From assembly GCA_028767165.1 (NCBI GenBank), contig JARACJ010000008.1, positions 62,001 to 126,000 of the forward strand: 64,000 nt of DNA. The letters are read 5' to 3'. The DNA is from Proteobacteria bacterium DTSAM18 (GTDB lineage Bacteria; Myxococcota_A; UBA796; GCA-2862545). Of this stretch, positions 48,915 to 57,481 are shown piece by piece (position 1 is the first letter of the stretch; each line of letters opens with the position of its first letter). Made by a program: the position numbers and the translations under genes. The notes below the pieces were generated by a model. That model saw only the letters and a list, made by a program, of their open reading frames with translations, ran no database searches and was not told the DNA's origin.

Positions 48915-50891
48915 TCACCCGCGGATCTGATCCAGGAACCGCAGGTGGTTCTCGTACTGCTCGAGCACGTCGAAGATGATCTGCTCCCGCTGGTAGCCGG
49001 TGATGTCGTAGCCCTGGCCGCCTTCCAGCAGGAACACCTCCGCCCGGTAGTACTCCTTGCCTTCGGCCCCATCGAGATCCCCGATCACGAAGGAAGGCGG
49101 GTGGTAGCTCCGCATCCGCACCCCGTAGACGAAGTCCCGCTCGTCCCCGTGCTCGATGGACAGCCTCACGCCGTCGTCGACCTCGGACACCCTCGCGTCC
49201 AGTCCCTGTCCCCGCATCTCGGCGGCCACCTGCTCGAGTGACTCCTCCACGTCGCCTCGGATGAAGGCCCGGACCGACCGGGCACGGGGCACGTCGGCGA
49301 GGCGCTCCACCCGCAGACGCCAGGTCTCGTCGGTCAGCCGCCCTCCGACCGTGGGTGGCAGCGGCGATCGGCCCAGCAGGCTCTCCCGCTTGAGCATGTC
49401 CACGGCGAGCGCTCGATGCAGTCCATAGATGGCCCACAGCAGGACGATGGCGAACGGCAGGGCGCTCGCGATGGTGGCGGCCTGCAGCGCGGCGAGACCG
49501 CCGGCCAGGAGCAGCACCACGGCCACCGCGCCGATCATGACGCTCCAGTACACCCGCTGCCAGATGGGAGTCACCGTGCGGCCGCCGGCGGCGAGCATGC
49601 TCACGACGAGGGCGCCCGAGTCCGCCGAGGTGACGAAGAAGACGATCACCATCAGCACCGCCACCCCGGAGAGCACCGACGACCAGGGGTAGTACTCGAA
49701 GAACTGGAACAGCGCGACGGCGTTGTTCTCCTGGGTGGCCTCCGCCAGCGCCTGCTTGCCCTCGATGGCGATCAGGTAGATGGCGCTGTTGCCGAAGATG
49801 GTCATCCACAGCAGCGTGAACCCGGCGGGCACCAGGAGCACGCCGAGCCCGAACTCACGGATGGTGCGTCCTCGCGAGATGCGCGCGATGAACATCCCCA
49901 CGAAGGGCGACCAGGACAGCCACCAGGCCCAGTACAGCAGGGTCCAGCCGCCGAGCCAGTCGGTCGGCTCGTAGGCGTACAGCCGGAACGTGTAGTTCAC
50001 CAGATCCGACACGTAGGCGCCGAGATCCTCCACGTAGCTGCGGATGAGGAACAGCGTGGGGCCGAGGATCAGCACCAGGATCATGAGGATGGCCGCGAGC
50101 CCCAGGTTGAGCTCCGACAGCCTTCGGACGCCCTTGTCGAGGCCGGACACGACCGAGGCCATGGCGAGCATCATGACGAAGACCACGATGAGCACCTTGG
50201 CCACGTTGGTGTCCGGCAGTCCGAACAGCTGGGCGAACCCGGCGTTGATCTGCGAGACGCCGAAGCCGAGGCTCGTGGCGGCGCCGAGCACGGTGCCGAT
50301 GACCGCGAAGGTGTCGATGGCGTCGCCCACCGGGCCGTTGATCCGATCACCGATGAGGGGGTACAGCGCCGACCGCAGGCTCAGCGGCAGGCCCCTCCGG
50401 AAGCTGAAGTAGGCGAGGATCAGCCCCACGATCGCGTAGATCGACCAGGCGTGCAGGCCCCAGTGGAAGAACGTGAGCTTGAGGGCCTCCTTGGCGGCAT
50501 CGATGGTCTCCGCCTCCCCCACCGGGGGCTGCAGGAAGTGCATCGTCGGCTCCACCACGCCGAAGAACATGAGGCCGATGCCCATGCCGGCGGAGAACAG
50601 CATCGCGAACCAGGACAGGAAGCTGTAGCTCGGCGCCGAGTGCTCCGGGCCCAGCCGGATGTCGCCGAACCGGCTGATCGAGAAGTAGATGACCGAGACG
50701 AGCACGATGGCGACGGTGAGCACGTAGAACCAGCTGAGGTTCTCGACGATCCACGCCTGCATCGACTGGAACACGCCCTCCGCGTAGCTGGGGGCGGAGG
50801 CCGCGAACAGCACGAGACCGCCGATGATCACCGACGAGCCGATGAACACCGGCCGGTGCACGCCCTTGTCGTCCAACGCCTTCACCGACAT
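48915..50891 (-). CDS. BCCT family choline/betaine transporter, BetT-like
   Basis: 658 residues: twelve membrane helices plus a cytoplasmic C-terminal domain of about 150 residues, as in BetT. Family signatures include FHWGLHAWSIYAIVGLILAY, the GMGIGLMFFGVVEP motif, and WTLLYWAWWLSWSPFVGMFI with the Trp-rich binding segment. BetT uses the proton gradient to import choline for osmoprotection. The C-terminal domain probably senses osmotic stress. ATG 50891. Substrate (choline, betaine or carnitine) is uncertain. Confidence 0.93.
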   Translation of the reverse strand: MSVKALDDKGVHRPVFIGSSVIIGGLVLFAASAPSYAEGVFQSMQAWIVENLSWFYVLTVAIVLVSVIYFSISRFGDIRLGPEHSAPSYSFLSWFAMLFSAGMGIGLMFFGVVEPTMHFLQPPVGEAETIDAAKEALKLTFFHWGLHAWSIYAIVGLILAYFSFRRGLPLSLRSALYPLIGDRINGPVGDAIDTFAVIGTVLGAATSLGFGVSQINAGFAQLFGLPDTNVAKVLIVVFVMMLAMASVVSGLDKGVRRLSELNLGLAAILMILVLILGPTLFLIRSYVEDLGAYVSDLVNYTFRLYAYEPTDWLGGWTLLYWAWWLSWSPFVGMFIARISRGRTIREFGLGVLLVPAGFTLLWMTIFGNSAIYLIAIEGKQALAEATQENNAVALFQFFEYYPWSSVLSGVAVLMVIVFFVTSADSGALVVSMLAAGGRTVTPIWQRVYWSVMIGAVAVVLLLAGGLAALQAATIASALPFAIVLLWAIYGLHRALAVDMLKRESLLGRSPLPPTVGGRLTDETWRLRVERLADVPRARSVRAFIRGDVEESLEQVAAEMRGQGLDARVSEVDDGVRLSIEHGDERDFVYGVRMRSYHPPSFVIGDLDGAEGKEYYRAEVFLLEGGQGYDITGYQREQIIFDVLEQYENHLRFLDQIRG

Positions 50892-51085
50892 CCTTCCTCC
50901 CACGGAGACGAGACCGCGCCCCACGGGGACGTCGGTACATGCGTCCCTCCGGTCAAACCCGCGGAGGGTCAGGGCCTCCCGCTGGCACCTCAGCCCCGGA
51001 CTTCCACGGACCCGCCCCACTTTCCGGCAGGGGCAGGGCCCCGTCGGCCGATGGTTGCCTGCCCCCTGCGAGGAGGAGTCGTCCG

Positions 51086-51622
51086 ATGGTGTTCCGTCCG
51101 CCCCGTTCCGCCCTGGCCCTGTGCGTGGTGGGACTCGCTCCCGCTGCCGCGGGCGCACCGGAGATCCGGTTGCCGCCCCCGATCCGGGCCACCGCAGGCG
51201 ACGCGCCTGCCGCCTACGGCCCGCAAGCGGACGGGCGGTACCTCATGACGCCCGAGGAGCTCGCCTCCTGCATGGCCGGCCAGCAGGTGCTCTCCCGCAG
51301 GTGGAAGCAGTACGAGTCCGAGGTGGCCCTGCTCGATCGCCACACCGCCCGACTGGACGATCTGCGGACGGATCTGGGCCGGATGGGCGAGCTCGCGGAC
51401 GCCGCGAGCCAACAGCAGGTGGACCTGTACAACGAGAAGGCAGACCAGATCAATCGCCTCGTGGGCCGGTGGAACCTGCTCCTGCACAAGCTGCAGAGCG
51501 TCGAGAAGCACCTTCCGAAGTCGCTGGACCGCTACACCCGGGAGTGTGCCGGTCGCACCTGGCTACCCGCCGACGAGCCGGCCGCCCGCGCGGCCATGGC
51601 GTCGCACCTCGAGCGGTGGTGA
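51086..51622 (+). CDS. Secreted coiled-coil protein of unknown function
   Basis: 178 residues. A signal peptide (MVFRPPRSALALCVVGLAPAAAGA) precedes a helical region with coiled-coil potential: RWKQYESEVALLDRHTARLD, RTDLGRMGELADAASQQQ, NEKADQINRLVGRWNLLLHK, plus two Cys that could form one disulphide (ASCMAG, RECAGR). No family is recognised. ATG 51086 has AGGAGGAG upstream. It is convergent with the flavin reductase-like gene, with one base between. Confidence 0.7.
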   Translation: MVFRPPRSALALCVVGLAPAAAGAPEIRLPPPIRATAGDAPAAYGPQADGRYLMTPEELASCMAGQQVLSRRWKQYESEVALLDRHTARLDDLRTDLGRMGELADAASQQQVDLYNEKADQINRLVGRWNLLLHKLQSVEKHLPKSLDRYTRECAGRTWLPADEPAARAAMASHLERW

Positions 51623-51623
51623 C

Positions 51624-52298
51624 TCAGGCCAGGCCGGACTTGCCCTTGGCCCAGTACACACGGGTCTTCGGCAGCTCGGAGCCGAAGTCCTTCAGGCCCT
51701 TGCGGACCCGGTCCACGAACGCCTGCCCGCCCGTGAGCCCGAAGGAGGCGGGTTGCGCCTTCTGGATGGCCTGAAGCATCGGCCGAGGGTCGGTCGAACC
51801 CCGGCGGAACACCTGGGCGTCGTGGAGACCGAGCAGCGACAGGGCCTCGTCGACCCGCACACCCTGCCCCACCTCCAGGATGACCGTCGTGCTGTGCTCC
51901 GGGCTGCCGTGGAACGCCGCGGCCACCCCGAGCCCCGTCTCGTCGCCCACCATCACCACCGGCCCGGCGATCATGCGCAGGGACGCCCGCGGTCCGACGA
52001 AGGGCACCACGTCGCCCACCCGGATGGTGCGCATCCAGCGCATCGTGGGCGTGGGGCCCCCATGGCGGTGGACCAACAGGTGGAAGCGGCCCTCCTCGTC
52101 CCACCCGAAGGGGGTGTAGGAGCGGACCTCCTTGCCCGGGAGCAGCACGTCGACCTTGTCGCCCGGCTCGAACCTCAGCGAGGCAGGGCCCTGCAGCGTG
52201 AGCAGCACGAAGGCATCGCCCGCGGACCGCAGGTCGACGACCTCGGCCTTGGCGGGGCGGCCGAACAGGTGGAGGAGGGTTCCTTTGAGGGAGGGCAT
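51624..52298 (-). CDS. Siderophore-interacting/FAD-NAD(P) oxidoreductase-like protein
   Basis: 224 residues. The FAD-binding beta-barrel motif RSYTPFGWD is clear, preceded by GDKVDVLLPGKEV, and the FAD phosphate region VGPRASLRM. The NAD(P)-binding half has VVMVGDETGLGVAAAFHGSP. This matches ferric-siderophore reductases and related flavoproteins (SIP family), which release iron from imported siderophores. It lies 50 bases after the DsbA-like gene, in the same direction. No siderophore receptor gene is adjacent. Confidence 0.85.
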   Translation of the reverse strand: MPSLKGTLLHLFGRPAKAEVVDLRSAGDAFVLLTLQGPASLRFEPGDKVDVLLPGKEVRSYTPFGWDEEGRFHLLVHRHGGPTPTMRWMRTIRVGDVVPFVGPRASLRMIAGPVVMVGDETGLGVAAAFHGSPEHSTTVILEVGQGVRVDEALSLLGLHDAQVFRRGSTDPRPMLQAIQKAQPASFGLTGGQAFVDRVRKGLKDFGSELPKTRVYWAKGKSGLA

Positions 52299-52348
52299 GG
52301 GACGGCTCCTGGGACGTACAGGGAGGGTCTAACCGCCCGGCGACGGCC

Positions 52349-53056
52349 TCAACACCACGTCGCCCCATGGTCGGGCCGGTGCAGGATCTCCTCCACGTTG
52401 GCCTCGATCACCTTGTAGCCGACGTTTCCGTACAGCTGCTGCCGTCCCTCGTTGAGCACGTAGGTGGGGCTGCCGCGCACCTGGAACTTGTCGCGCAGGG
52501 CGATGTCGCGGAACAGCCCGGCCATCGCGCGGCCGTCGTCCATCCGGTGGCGGACCAGGTCCGTCTCGATGCCCAGGGCCTCCGCCTCGGCCCGCTGGAC
52601 CGCCCAGGCGGCGATGTCCTTGCCGTCGCAGAAGAAGGCACAGCGGATGCGCCACATGAGCTCCTCGAACACGGTGCGGCCCTTCAGGTCGTCCCGCCGC
52701 TCCGTCGAGAGCAGCCCCTCGTGCTCCAGGAGCTGCACGGCCTTGAGGAAGTGGTGCGTGGCCGACGAGGAGGCCGGCCTCGCCTTGCGCCAGACGTCCT
52801 CGCTCAGCGCCACGTGGGGAAACGCCTCGCACACGTGCTGCACGTGGTCGCCGAAGCCCTCGTAGCCCCCCTTCTTCGCCCACCCCTCCCCGATGCGGGT
52901 GTCGGTGTCCGCGAAGATGGGCAGGAAGTGGTGGCTCACCTCGACCCGCGAGCCGAAGTGCCGCAGGAGCTCCTCGAGGCGGATGTGGGCGGCGTAGGCC
53001 CACACGCACAGCACGTCGGAGAAGTAGTGGATCCGGATGGGGGCGTCGGAGGTCAT
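52349..53056 (-). CDS. DsbA-family/FrnE-like oxidoreductase
   Basis: 235 residues. The thioredoxin fold with helical insertion is shown by IHYFSDVLCVWAYAAHIRLE at the N terminus and the cis-Pro strand RGSPTYVLNEGRQQLYGN. The usual CxxC is reduced to one cysteine (CVWA), so it resembles the 2-hydroxychromene-2-carboxylate isomerase/GST-kappa branch, or FrnE-like proteins with a single active Cys. No signal peptide is present, so it is cytoplasmic. ATG 53056. Probable operon with the downstream flavoprotein. Confidence 0.88.
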   Translation of the reverse strand: MTSDAPIRIHYFSDVLCVWAYAAHIRLEELLRHFGSRVEVSHHFLPIFADTDTRIGEGWAKKGGYEGFGDHVQHVCEAFPHVALSEDVWRKARPASSSATHHFLKAVQLLEHEGLLSTERRDDLKGRTVFEELMWRIRCAFFCDGKDIAAWAVQRAEAEALGIETDLVRHRMDDGRAMAGLFRDIALRDKFQVRGSPTYVLNEGRQQLYGNVGYKVIEANVEEILHRPDHGATWC

Positions 53057-53334
53057 GGGGTTCTCCCGCGGTCGGGTCTGCACCTGGTGGGGGCCGCCGG
53101 CAGACCAGGCGTGACCCCAGCGCAACCATCGGCGGCGTCCGGGCCCGCTGCACCCGGTACGGGCCCCACCCTCGTCATCGCGCGTCATCGTCGCACGAGC
53201 GGGTACGCCCCGACATGAGGGACTGGGACATCGCGGATTCCGCCCCCACATCCCTCCGCACCGCAGCGCAGCGAACTCCGCCTCGACAGGGGCCCCCTCC
53301 GCGACGACCATGGAACCAGACCAGGGAGGGACAC

Positions 53335-54087
53335 GTGGCCGACAAGATGATCAAGATCGCAGAGGGTTTCTGGAACATCCGTGGCAGCTTCAAGATCGGC
53401 GGGCTGCTCGACATCGGCACCCAGAGCTCCCTCGTGCGCCTGGGGTCCGGTCGCTTCGTCCTGCTCGATGCCTACACCCTCACCGGGGACGTGCTGTCCC
53501 ACGTGCTCGAGCTCACCCACGGCGGCGACGACATCGAGGCCGTGCTGCACCTGCACCCCTTCCACACCATCCACGTCACGGCGGTGGCGGCGCAGTTCCC
53601 CAAGGCCCGCCAGTACGGCACGGAGCGGCACGCCCTCAAGGCCCCCGACCTCCCCTGGCAGCCCGAGCGCACCGATTCCGAGGATCTACACGCCCTGTAT
53701 GCCGAGGACTTCACCTTCACCGTGCCCCGCGGCGTCGACTTCATCCCCGCCAACGAGAACCTGCACTTCGCGTCCGTCCTCGCGCTGCACGAGGCCTCCC
53801 GCACCCTGCACGTGGACGACACGCTCACCTACACCAACCTGCCCCTGGTGGGCGGCGTGTCGCTGCACCCCACGCTGAAGCAGGTGCTGCAGAAGCGTCC
53901 CAGCGCCGCAGCCGAGTTCCGCGGCTGGTGCGACGAGCTCGTCGAGCTGTGTGGCCGGGTCGATCACCTGTGCACCGCCCACACCCGTCCGCTGCCGCCG
54001 GACGACACGTCCGTGCAGGCCCAGGTGCGCGAGGCCGTGGGGAAGGTCCGCAAGACCGTCGACGCCCACGAGGAGAAGTACGGGTGA
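53335..54087 (+). CDS. Metallo-beta-lactamase-fold protein (DUF4336-like)
   Basis: 250 residues from GTG 53335, with GGGAGG nine bases upstream. The sequence SSLVRLGSGRFVLLDAYTLT, AVLHLHPFHTIHVTAVAAQF, CTAHTRPLPPDD follows the MBL strand order, but the classical HxHxDH motif is replaced by HLHPFHTIH, as in DUF4336-type proteins. Metal binding is plausible with fewer ligands. The reaction is unknown. It precedes the SDR-TetR pair. Confidence 0.78.
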   Translation: MADKMIKIAEGFWNIRGSFKIGGLLDIGTQSSLVRLGSGRFVLLDAYTLTGDVLSHVLELTHGGDDIEAVLHLHPFHTIHVTAVAAQFPKARQYGTERHALKAPDLPWQPERTDSEDLHALYAEDFTFTVPRGVDFIPANENLHFASVLALHEASRTLHVDDTLTYTNLPLVGGVSLHPTLKQVLQKRPSAAAEFRGWCDELVELCGRVDHLCTAHTRPLPPDDTSVQAQVREAVGKVRKTVDAHEEKYG

Positions 54088-54120
54088 TCCCCGGACGTCG
54101 TCGTGACGCTTCCTGACTAG

Positions 54121-54140
54121 ACAGATTAGGCCAAATCTGT
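54121..54140. promoter_or_regulatory. Palindromic operator candidate upstream of SDR-TetR operon
   Basis: ACAGATTAGGCCAAATCTGT is a near-perfect 20-bp palindrome (18 of 20 positions symmetric) located 32 bases before the SDR start, in a stretch less GC-rich than its surroundings. It is a strong candidate for the binding site of the TetR regulator at 55085, which would then control its own operon. Confidence 0.6.
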
Positions 54141-54171
54141 AAAGTGCGTATCGTGCCACAAGGAGGCAAGC

Positions 54172-55071
54172 ATGGCCCACTGGATCCACGACGACATCCC
54201 CGATCAGACCGGCCGCACGGCCATCGTCACCGGCAGCAACACCGGCATCGGCTTCGAAGCCGCCAAGGCGCTCGCGGAGAAGGGCGCCGACGTCATCCTC
54301 GCCTGCCGCAACCCGCAGAAGGGCCAGGCGGCCGTCGATCGCATCCTGGCCGGCAACCCGAAGGGCACCGCCACGCTGCTGCAGCTCGACCTCGCCGACC
54401 TCGACGCCGTCAAGGCCTTCGCCGACCGCTTCGCCGAGGGCCACGACCGCCTCGACCTGCTCATCCTCAACGCAGGCGTGATGGTTCCCCCCGAGAGCAC
54501 CACCGCCCAGGGCTTCGAGCTGCAGTTCGGCGTGAACCACCTCGGGCACTTCGCCCTCACGGGCCACCTCCTGCCGCTGCTGAAGGCCGCCGAAGGCAGC
54601 CGCGTGGTCGTGCTCTCCAGCGGCGCAGCCCGCATGGGCCAGATGGACTTCGACGATCTGCAGTTCACGACCCGTGGCTACCAGGCCTGGCCCGCCTACG
54701 GCGCGAGCAAGCTCGCCAACCAGCTGTTCGCCCGGGAGCTGCAGAAGAGGCTGCAGGCCGGGGGTTCCGACGTGCTCGTCACGGCCGCCCACCCGGGCTG
54801 GACCGCCACCGACCTGCAGCGCACCGCCGGGCTCTTCCGCTTCCTCAACCCCTTCATCGCCATGAAGCCGCCCCAGGGCGCCCTGCCCACCCTGCGGGCC
54901 GCCACCGACCCCGACGCGGACCCCGTGGACTACTTCGGCCCCCACGGCTTCATGGAGGCCCGGGGCTACCCGGTGAAGCAGCGCATGGTCGACGCCGCCC
55001 TGGACGAGGGCGTCGCCGCACGGCTGTGGCAGGTCAGTGAAGAGCTCACGGGCGTACGTTACGGCCTGTGA
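54172..55071 (+). CDS. Short-chain dehydrogenase, retinol-dehydrogenase-like
   Basis: 299 residues. TGSNTGIG (20-27), the NAG motif in LILNAGVMVPP, the Ser in VVLSSGAARMG, and YGASK with Lys four residues on are all present. The extended form with HPGWTATDLQ resembles the RDH/WW-oxidoreductase-type subgroup, probably NADP-dependent given CRNPQKG after strand 2. AGGAGG precedes ATG 54172. The downstream TetR gene starts 13 bases after its stop, so the enzyme is likely repressed by it. Confidence 0.92.
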   Translation: MAHWIHDDIPDQTGRTAIVTGSNTGIGFEAAKALAEKGADVILACRNPQKGQAAVDRILAGNPKGTATLLQLDLADLDAVKAFADRFAEGHDRLDLLILNAGVMVPPESTTAQGFELQFGVNHLGHFALTGHLLPLLKAAEGSRVVVLSSGAARMGQMDFDDLQFTTRGYQAWPAYGASKLANQLFARELQKRLQAGGSDVLVTAAHPGWTATDLQRTAGLFRFLNPFIAMKPPQGALPTLRAATDPDADPVDYFGPHGFMEARGYPVKQRMVDAALDEGVAARLWQVSEELTGVRYGL

Positions 55072-55084
55072 AAGGAGTGCCTGC

Positions 55085-55642
55085 GTGAACAGCCCCGCCC
55101 CCGACGACGACCGCCGCCTCGAGGCCCTTCGTGCCGCCCTGCCCCTGTTCCTGCGGTTCGGCTACCGCAAGACCTCCATGGATCAGGTGGCCCGGGCGGC
55201 GGGCGTGTCCCGGCAGGCCCTGTACCTGTGGTTTCCGGGCAAGGAGGCGCTGTTCACCGCGGCCGTCGATCAGGGGTTGCAGGAGGTCCGGCAGGCCGTC
55301 GAAGCGGCCCTGGACGACACCTCGCTGCCCCTGCAGGACCGGCTGCTCGGCGCCTTCGACGCCTACATCTCCCCATTCCTCGGCGCGGGGGCCTCGGCGG
55401 CGTCCCTCGAGGAGCTGTTCGAGGCCACCGCTCGGCTCCTCGGCGACCGGGCCGCGGCGTTCGACGCCTGGTTCCGGGACCGCCTGACGGCCCTGCTCCA
55501 CGACCGCCCCGGCGCCACGGCCCGCCAGCTCGCCGATGTCCTGATGGCGGTCTCCGCTGGTCACAAGTACCAGTCCGACGACATGTCCACCTACCGGGCC
55601 CGCATGGCCCGGGATCTGCCGGTGGTGCTCCGACAGGCGTGA
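55085..55642 (+). CDS. TetR family transcriptional regulator
   Basis: 185 residues from GTG 55085, with AAGGAG eight bases upstream. The helix-turn-helix is FGYRKTSMDQVARAAGVSRQ ALYLWFPGKEALF (written across a break), standard for TetR. The ligand-binding part is helical and unique. It follows the SDR gene closely and probably represses the operon via the palindrome at 54121. Inducer unknown. Confidence 0.92.
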   Translation: MNSPAPDDDRRLEALRAALPLFLRFGYRKTSMDQVARAAGVSRQALYLWFPGKEALFTAAVDQGLQEVRQAVEAALDDTSLPLQDRLLGAFDAYISPFLGAGASAASLEELFEATARLLGDRAAAFDAWFRDRLTALLHDRPGATARQLADVLMAVSAGHKYQSDDMSTYRARMARDLPVVLRQA

Positions 55643-55649
55643 GTCCGCC

Positions 55650-56642
55650 TCACGGTCCCCAGAACCCCACCACCCGCTCCACCGTCCAGAACGCCGCCAC
55701 CGTGCCGAGCCCGTAGGCCAGCGAGGCCCGCATCCACGGCCGGGAGGGCACGCCCACCCGCCCTGCGAGAGCCACCACCAGCCCCACGGCCCCCACGAAG
55801 AGCACCTGCCCGATCTCGACGCCGACGTTGAAGGTCAGCAGCGCCAGGGGCACCGCGTTCGCCGGCAGGCCCACGTCGGCCAGGGCGCCCGCGAACCCGA
55901 GCCCGTGGAGCAGGCCGAAACTCAGGGCCACCACCCAGGGCGCCCTCGCGGTGAGGCCCGGCCTCCCCTTCCCTTCGGCCAGGATCTCGGCGGCGACGAA
56001 GGCGATGCTCAGGGCGATCATGGCTTCCACCGGCGGGCCCGGCACCTGCACCATGCCGAGCGCCGCGAGCCCGAGCGTGAGGCTGTGGGCGACCGTGAAC
56101 GCCGTCAGGGTGCCGATGAGCCGGCCGGGCGTCCGCAGGATCAGCAGCAGGGCCAGCACGAACAGCAGGTGGTCCACGCCCGCGAGGATGTGCTCGACCC
56201 CGAGGACCAGGTAGGTCCAGGCGATGCCCCCGGGCCCCAGCGGCGCCTGCACGACGAAGGTGGGCGCATCGACCGGCAGCCGCTCCACCTGCACGCTGCC
56301 GTCCTGCCACTGCACCCGGGCGAGCACGTCCGTGACGCCCACGGCGCGCCCCTGGATGGACAGCGTCTGCCCGGCGAGCCCGTCCGGGAACGCCACCGTC
56401 CACCGATCCACCCAGGCCTCGCCGGTGTGGACGCTCCGGGGCTCCTGCACGGTGAGGGCCCGCTCCGGGAGCGCGACCCAGGCCGCCAGGCGGTCCGGGC
56501 CCACCGCGGGCACCTTCCACAGCACGTCGAAGTGGCCGTCCGCCTGCTCCGTGAGCTCCAGGTAGGCGGGCCGGAACACGTCCGCGTGGGCCAGCCCCGT
56601 CCAGAGCACCGCCAGCAGCACCAGCATCAGCCGGCGGATCAT
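55650..56642 (-). CDS. HupE/UreJ family membrane protein
   Basis: 330 residues. A signal peptide (MIRRLMLVLLAVLWTGLAHA) and a beta-rich periplasmic domain of about 130 residues precede the membrane part with the family motif VEHILAGVDHLLFVLALLLI, then FTVAHSLTLGLAALG and SFGLLHGLGFAGALADVGLP. The His/Asp residues in helices suit metal-ion transport, classically nickel for HupE. Here the linkage is to a PPIase and DUF3604, so the metal and role are uncertain. Its ATG overlaps the PPIase stop (ATGA, 56639-56642). Confidence 0.9.
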   Translation of the reverse strand: MIRRLMLVLLAVLWTGLAHADVFRPAYLELTEQADGHFDVLWKVPAVGPDRLAAWVALPERALTVQEPRSVHTGEAWVDRWTVAFPDGLAGQTLSIQGRAVGVTDVLARVQWQDGSVQVERLPVDAPTFVVQAPLGPGGIAWTYLVLGVEHILAGVDHLLFVLALLLILRTPGRLIGTLTAFTVAHSLTLGLAALGMVQVPGPPVEAMIALSIAFVAAEILAEGKGRPGLTARAPWVVALSFGLLHGLGFAGALADVGLPANAVPLALLTFNVGVEIGQVLFVGAVGLVVALAGRVGVPSRPWMRASLAYGLGTVAAFWTVERVVGFWGP

Positions 56643-57481
56643 GGGGTGCCCTCCGCCACGGTCCGGGCGTAGGCGTCCGACGTGACCCGCACCTCGTAGC
56701 GTTCCCGAAGCCTTGCCATCGCCGCCTCCCCGGCGGCCGCCGTCCGTGCATCGGACAGGTCCCGCAGCACGTGGGGACGCGCCTGGGCGAAGGGCACCAC
56801 CTCGGGCGCGGCCCGCTCGGTCACAAGCACGAGGTGCACCCCGAAGGGCGAGCGGATCGGCCCCTGCCAGGTGCCGGTGGGCAGCCCATCGAGCCGGGTC
56901 GCGAAGTCCTCACCGAAGGTGGCCACCAGCCCCGCCGAGTCGGCATCCTGCAGCACCGCCGGCAGGCCCTCGACCGTCGCTGCGGGGGGCACAGCCGTGG
57001 AGCCCACCACGGCGGCCGCCGACGGAGGCAGCGTCTCGCCCCCATAGGCCACCTGGCGGAGGCTCACGGTGGCCGGCGCGGTGTAGTCGGTCGGATGGTC
57101 GGCCCACCAGGCCCGCAGCTCGTCCTCCGTGGGACGCTCCACGTCCGTGCCCTGGGTGATCCAGGCCATCTTCTGGGCGAGCCGACGCCGGATGAGGGTG
57201 TCGCCCTGCTGCAGCCCCAGCGCGCGGGCCTCCCGCACCAGGATCTCCTCCTCGACCCAGGCATCGACCAGGGCCTGCAGCTCCTCGTGGTTGGGAGGCC
57301 GGCTCCGCAGACGCTCGAAACCCGCCCGCAGGGCCTCCACGCGGGCCTGATCCACCACGACCTCACCGGAGGAGGCCTGCTCGGGCCCCCCCACGGCGGT
57401 GTACAGGACGAACAGGAGCGCCCCGGCCGCGAAGAAGTGGACCAGGGGCTCCCGCACCAGCCGACGCCAGCGCCCCGTCAC
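56639..57481 (-). CDS. Membrane-anchored PpiC/SurA-type peptidyl-prolyl isomerase
   Basis: 280 residues starting with GTG 57481. One N-terminal helix (LVHFFAAGALLFVLYTAVGG) anchors the protein, followed by a SurA-like N domain (AWVEEEILVREARALGLQQG, RRRLAQKMAWITQ) and a parvulin-type segment (VSLRQVAYGG, DLDGLPTGTW-like, SPFGVHLVLVTERAAPEVVP). It probably folds an exported partner, maybe the DUF3604 lipoprotein or the HupE periplasmic domain. It is coupled on both sides: GTGA with DUF3604 and ATGA with HupE. Confidence 0.9.
   Translation of the reverse strand: MTGRWRRLVREPLVHFFAAGALLFVLYTAVGGPEQASSGEVVVDQARVEALRAGFERLRSRPPNHEELQALVDAWVEEEILVREARALGLQQGDTLIRRRLAQKMAWITQGTDVERPTEDELRAWWADHPTDYTAPATVSLRQVAYGGETLPPSAAAVVGSTAVPPAATVEGLPAVLQDADSAGLVATFGEDFATRLDGLPTGTWQGPIRSPFGVHLVLVTERAAPEVVPFAQARPHVLRDLSDARTAAAGEAAMARLRERYEVRVTSDAYARTVAEGTP

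Noticed and set aside
51624-53056. A siderophore uptake locus
   Set aside because: The flavin reductase-like gene is next to a DsbA-like gene only. No receptor, ABC transporter or siderophore biosynthesis gene is adjacent.
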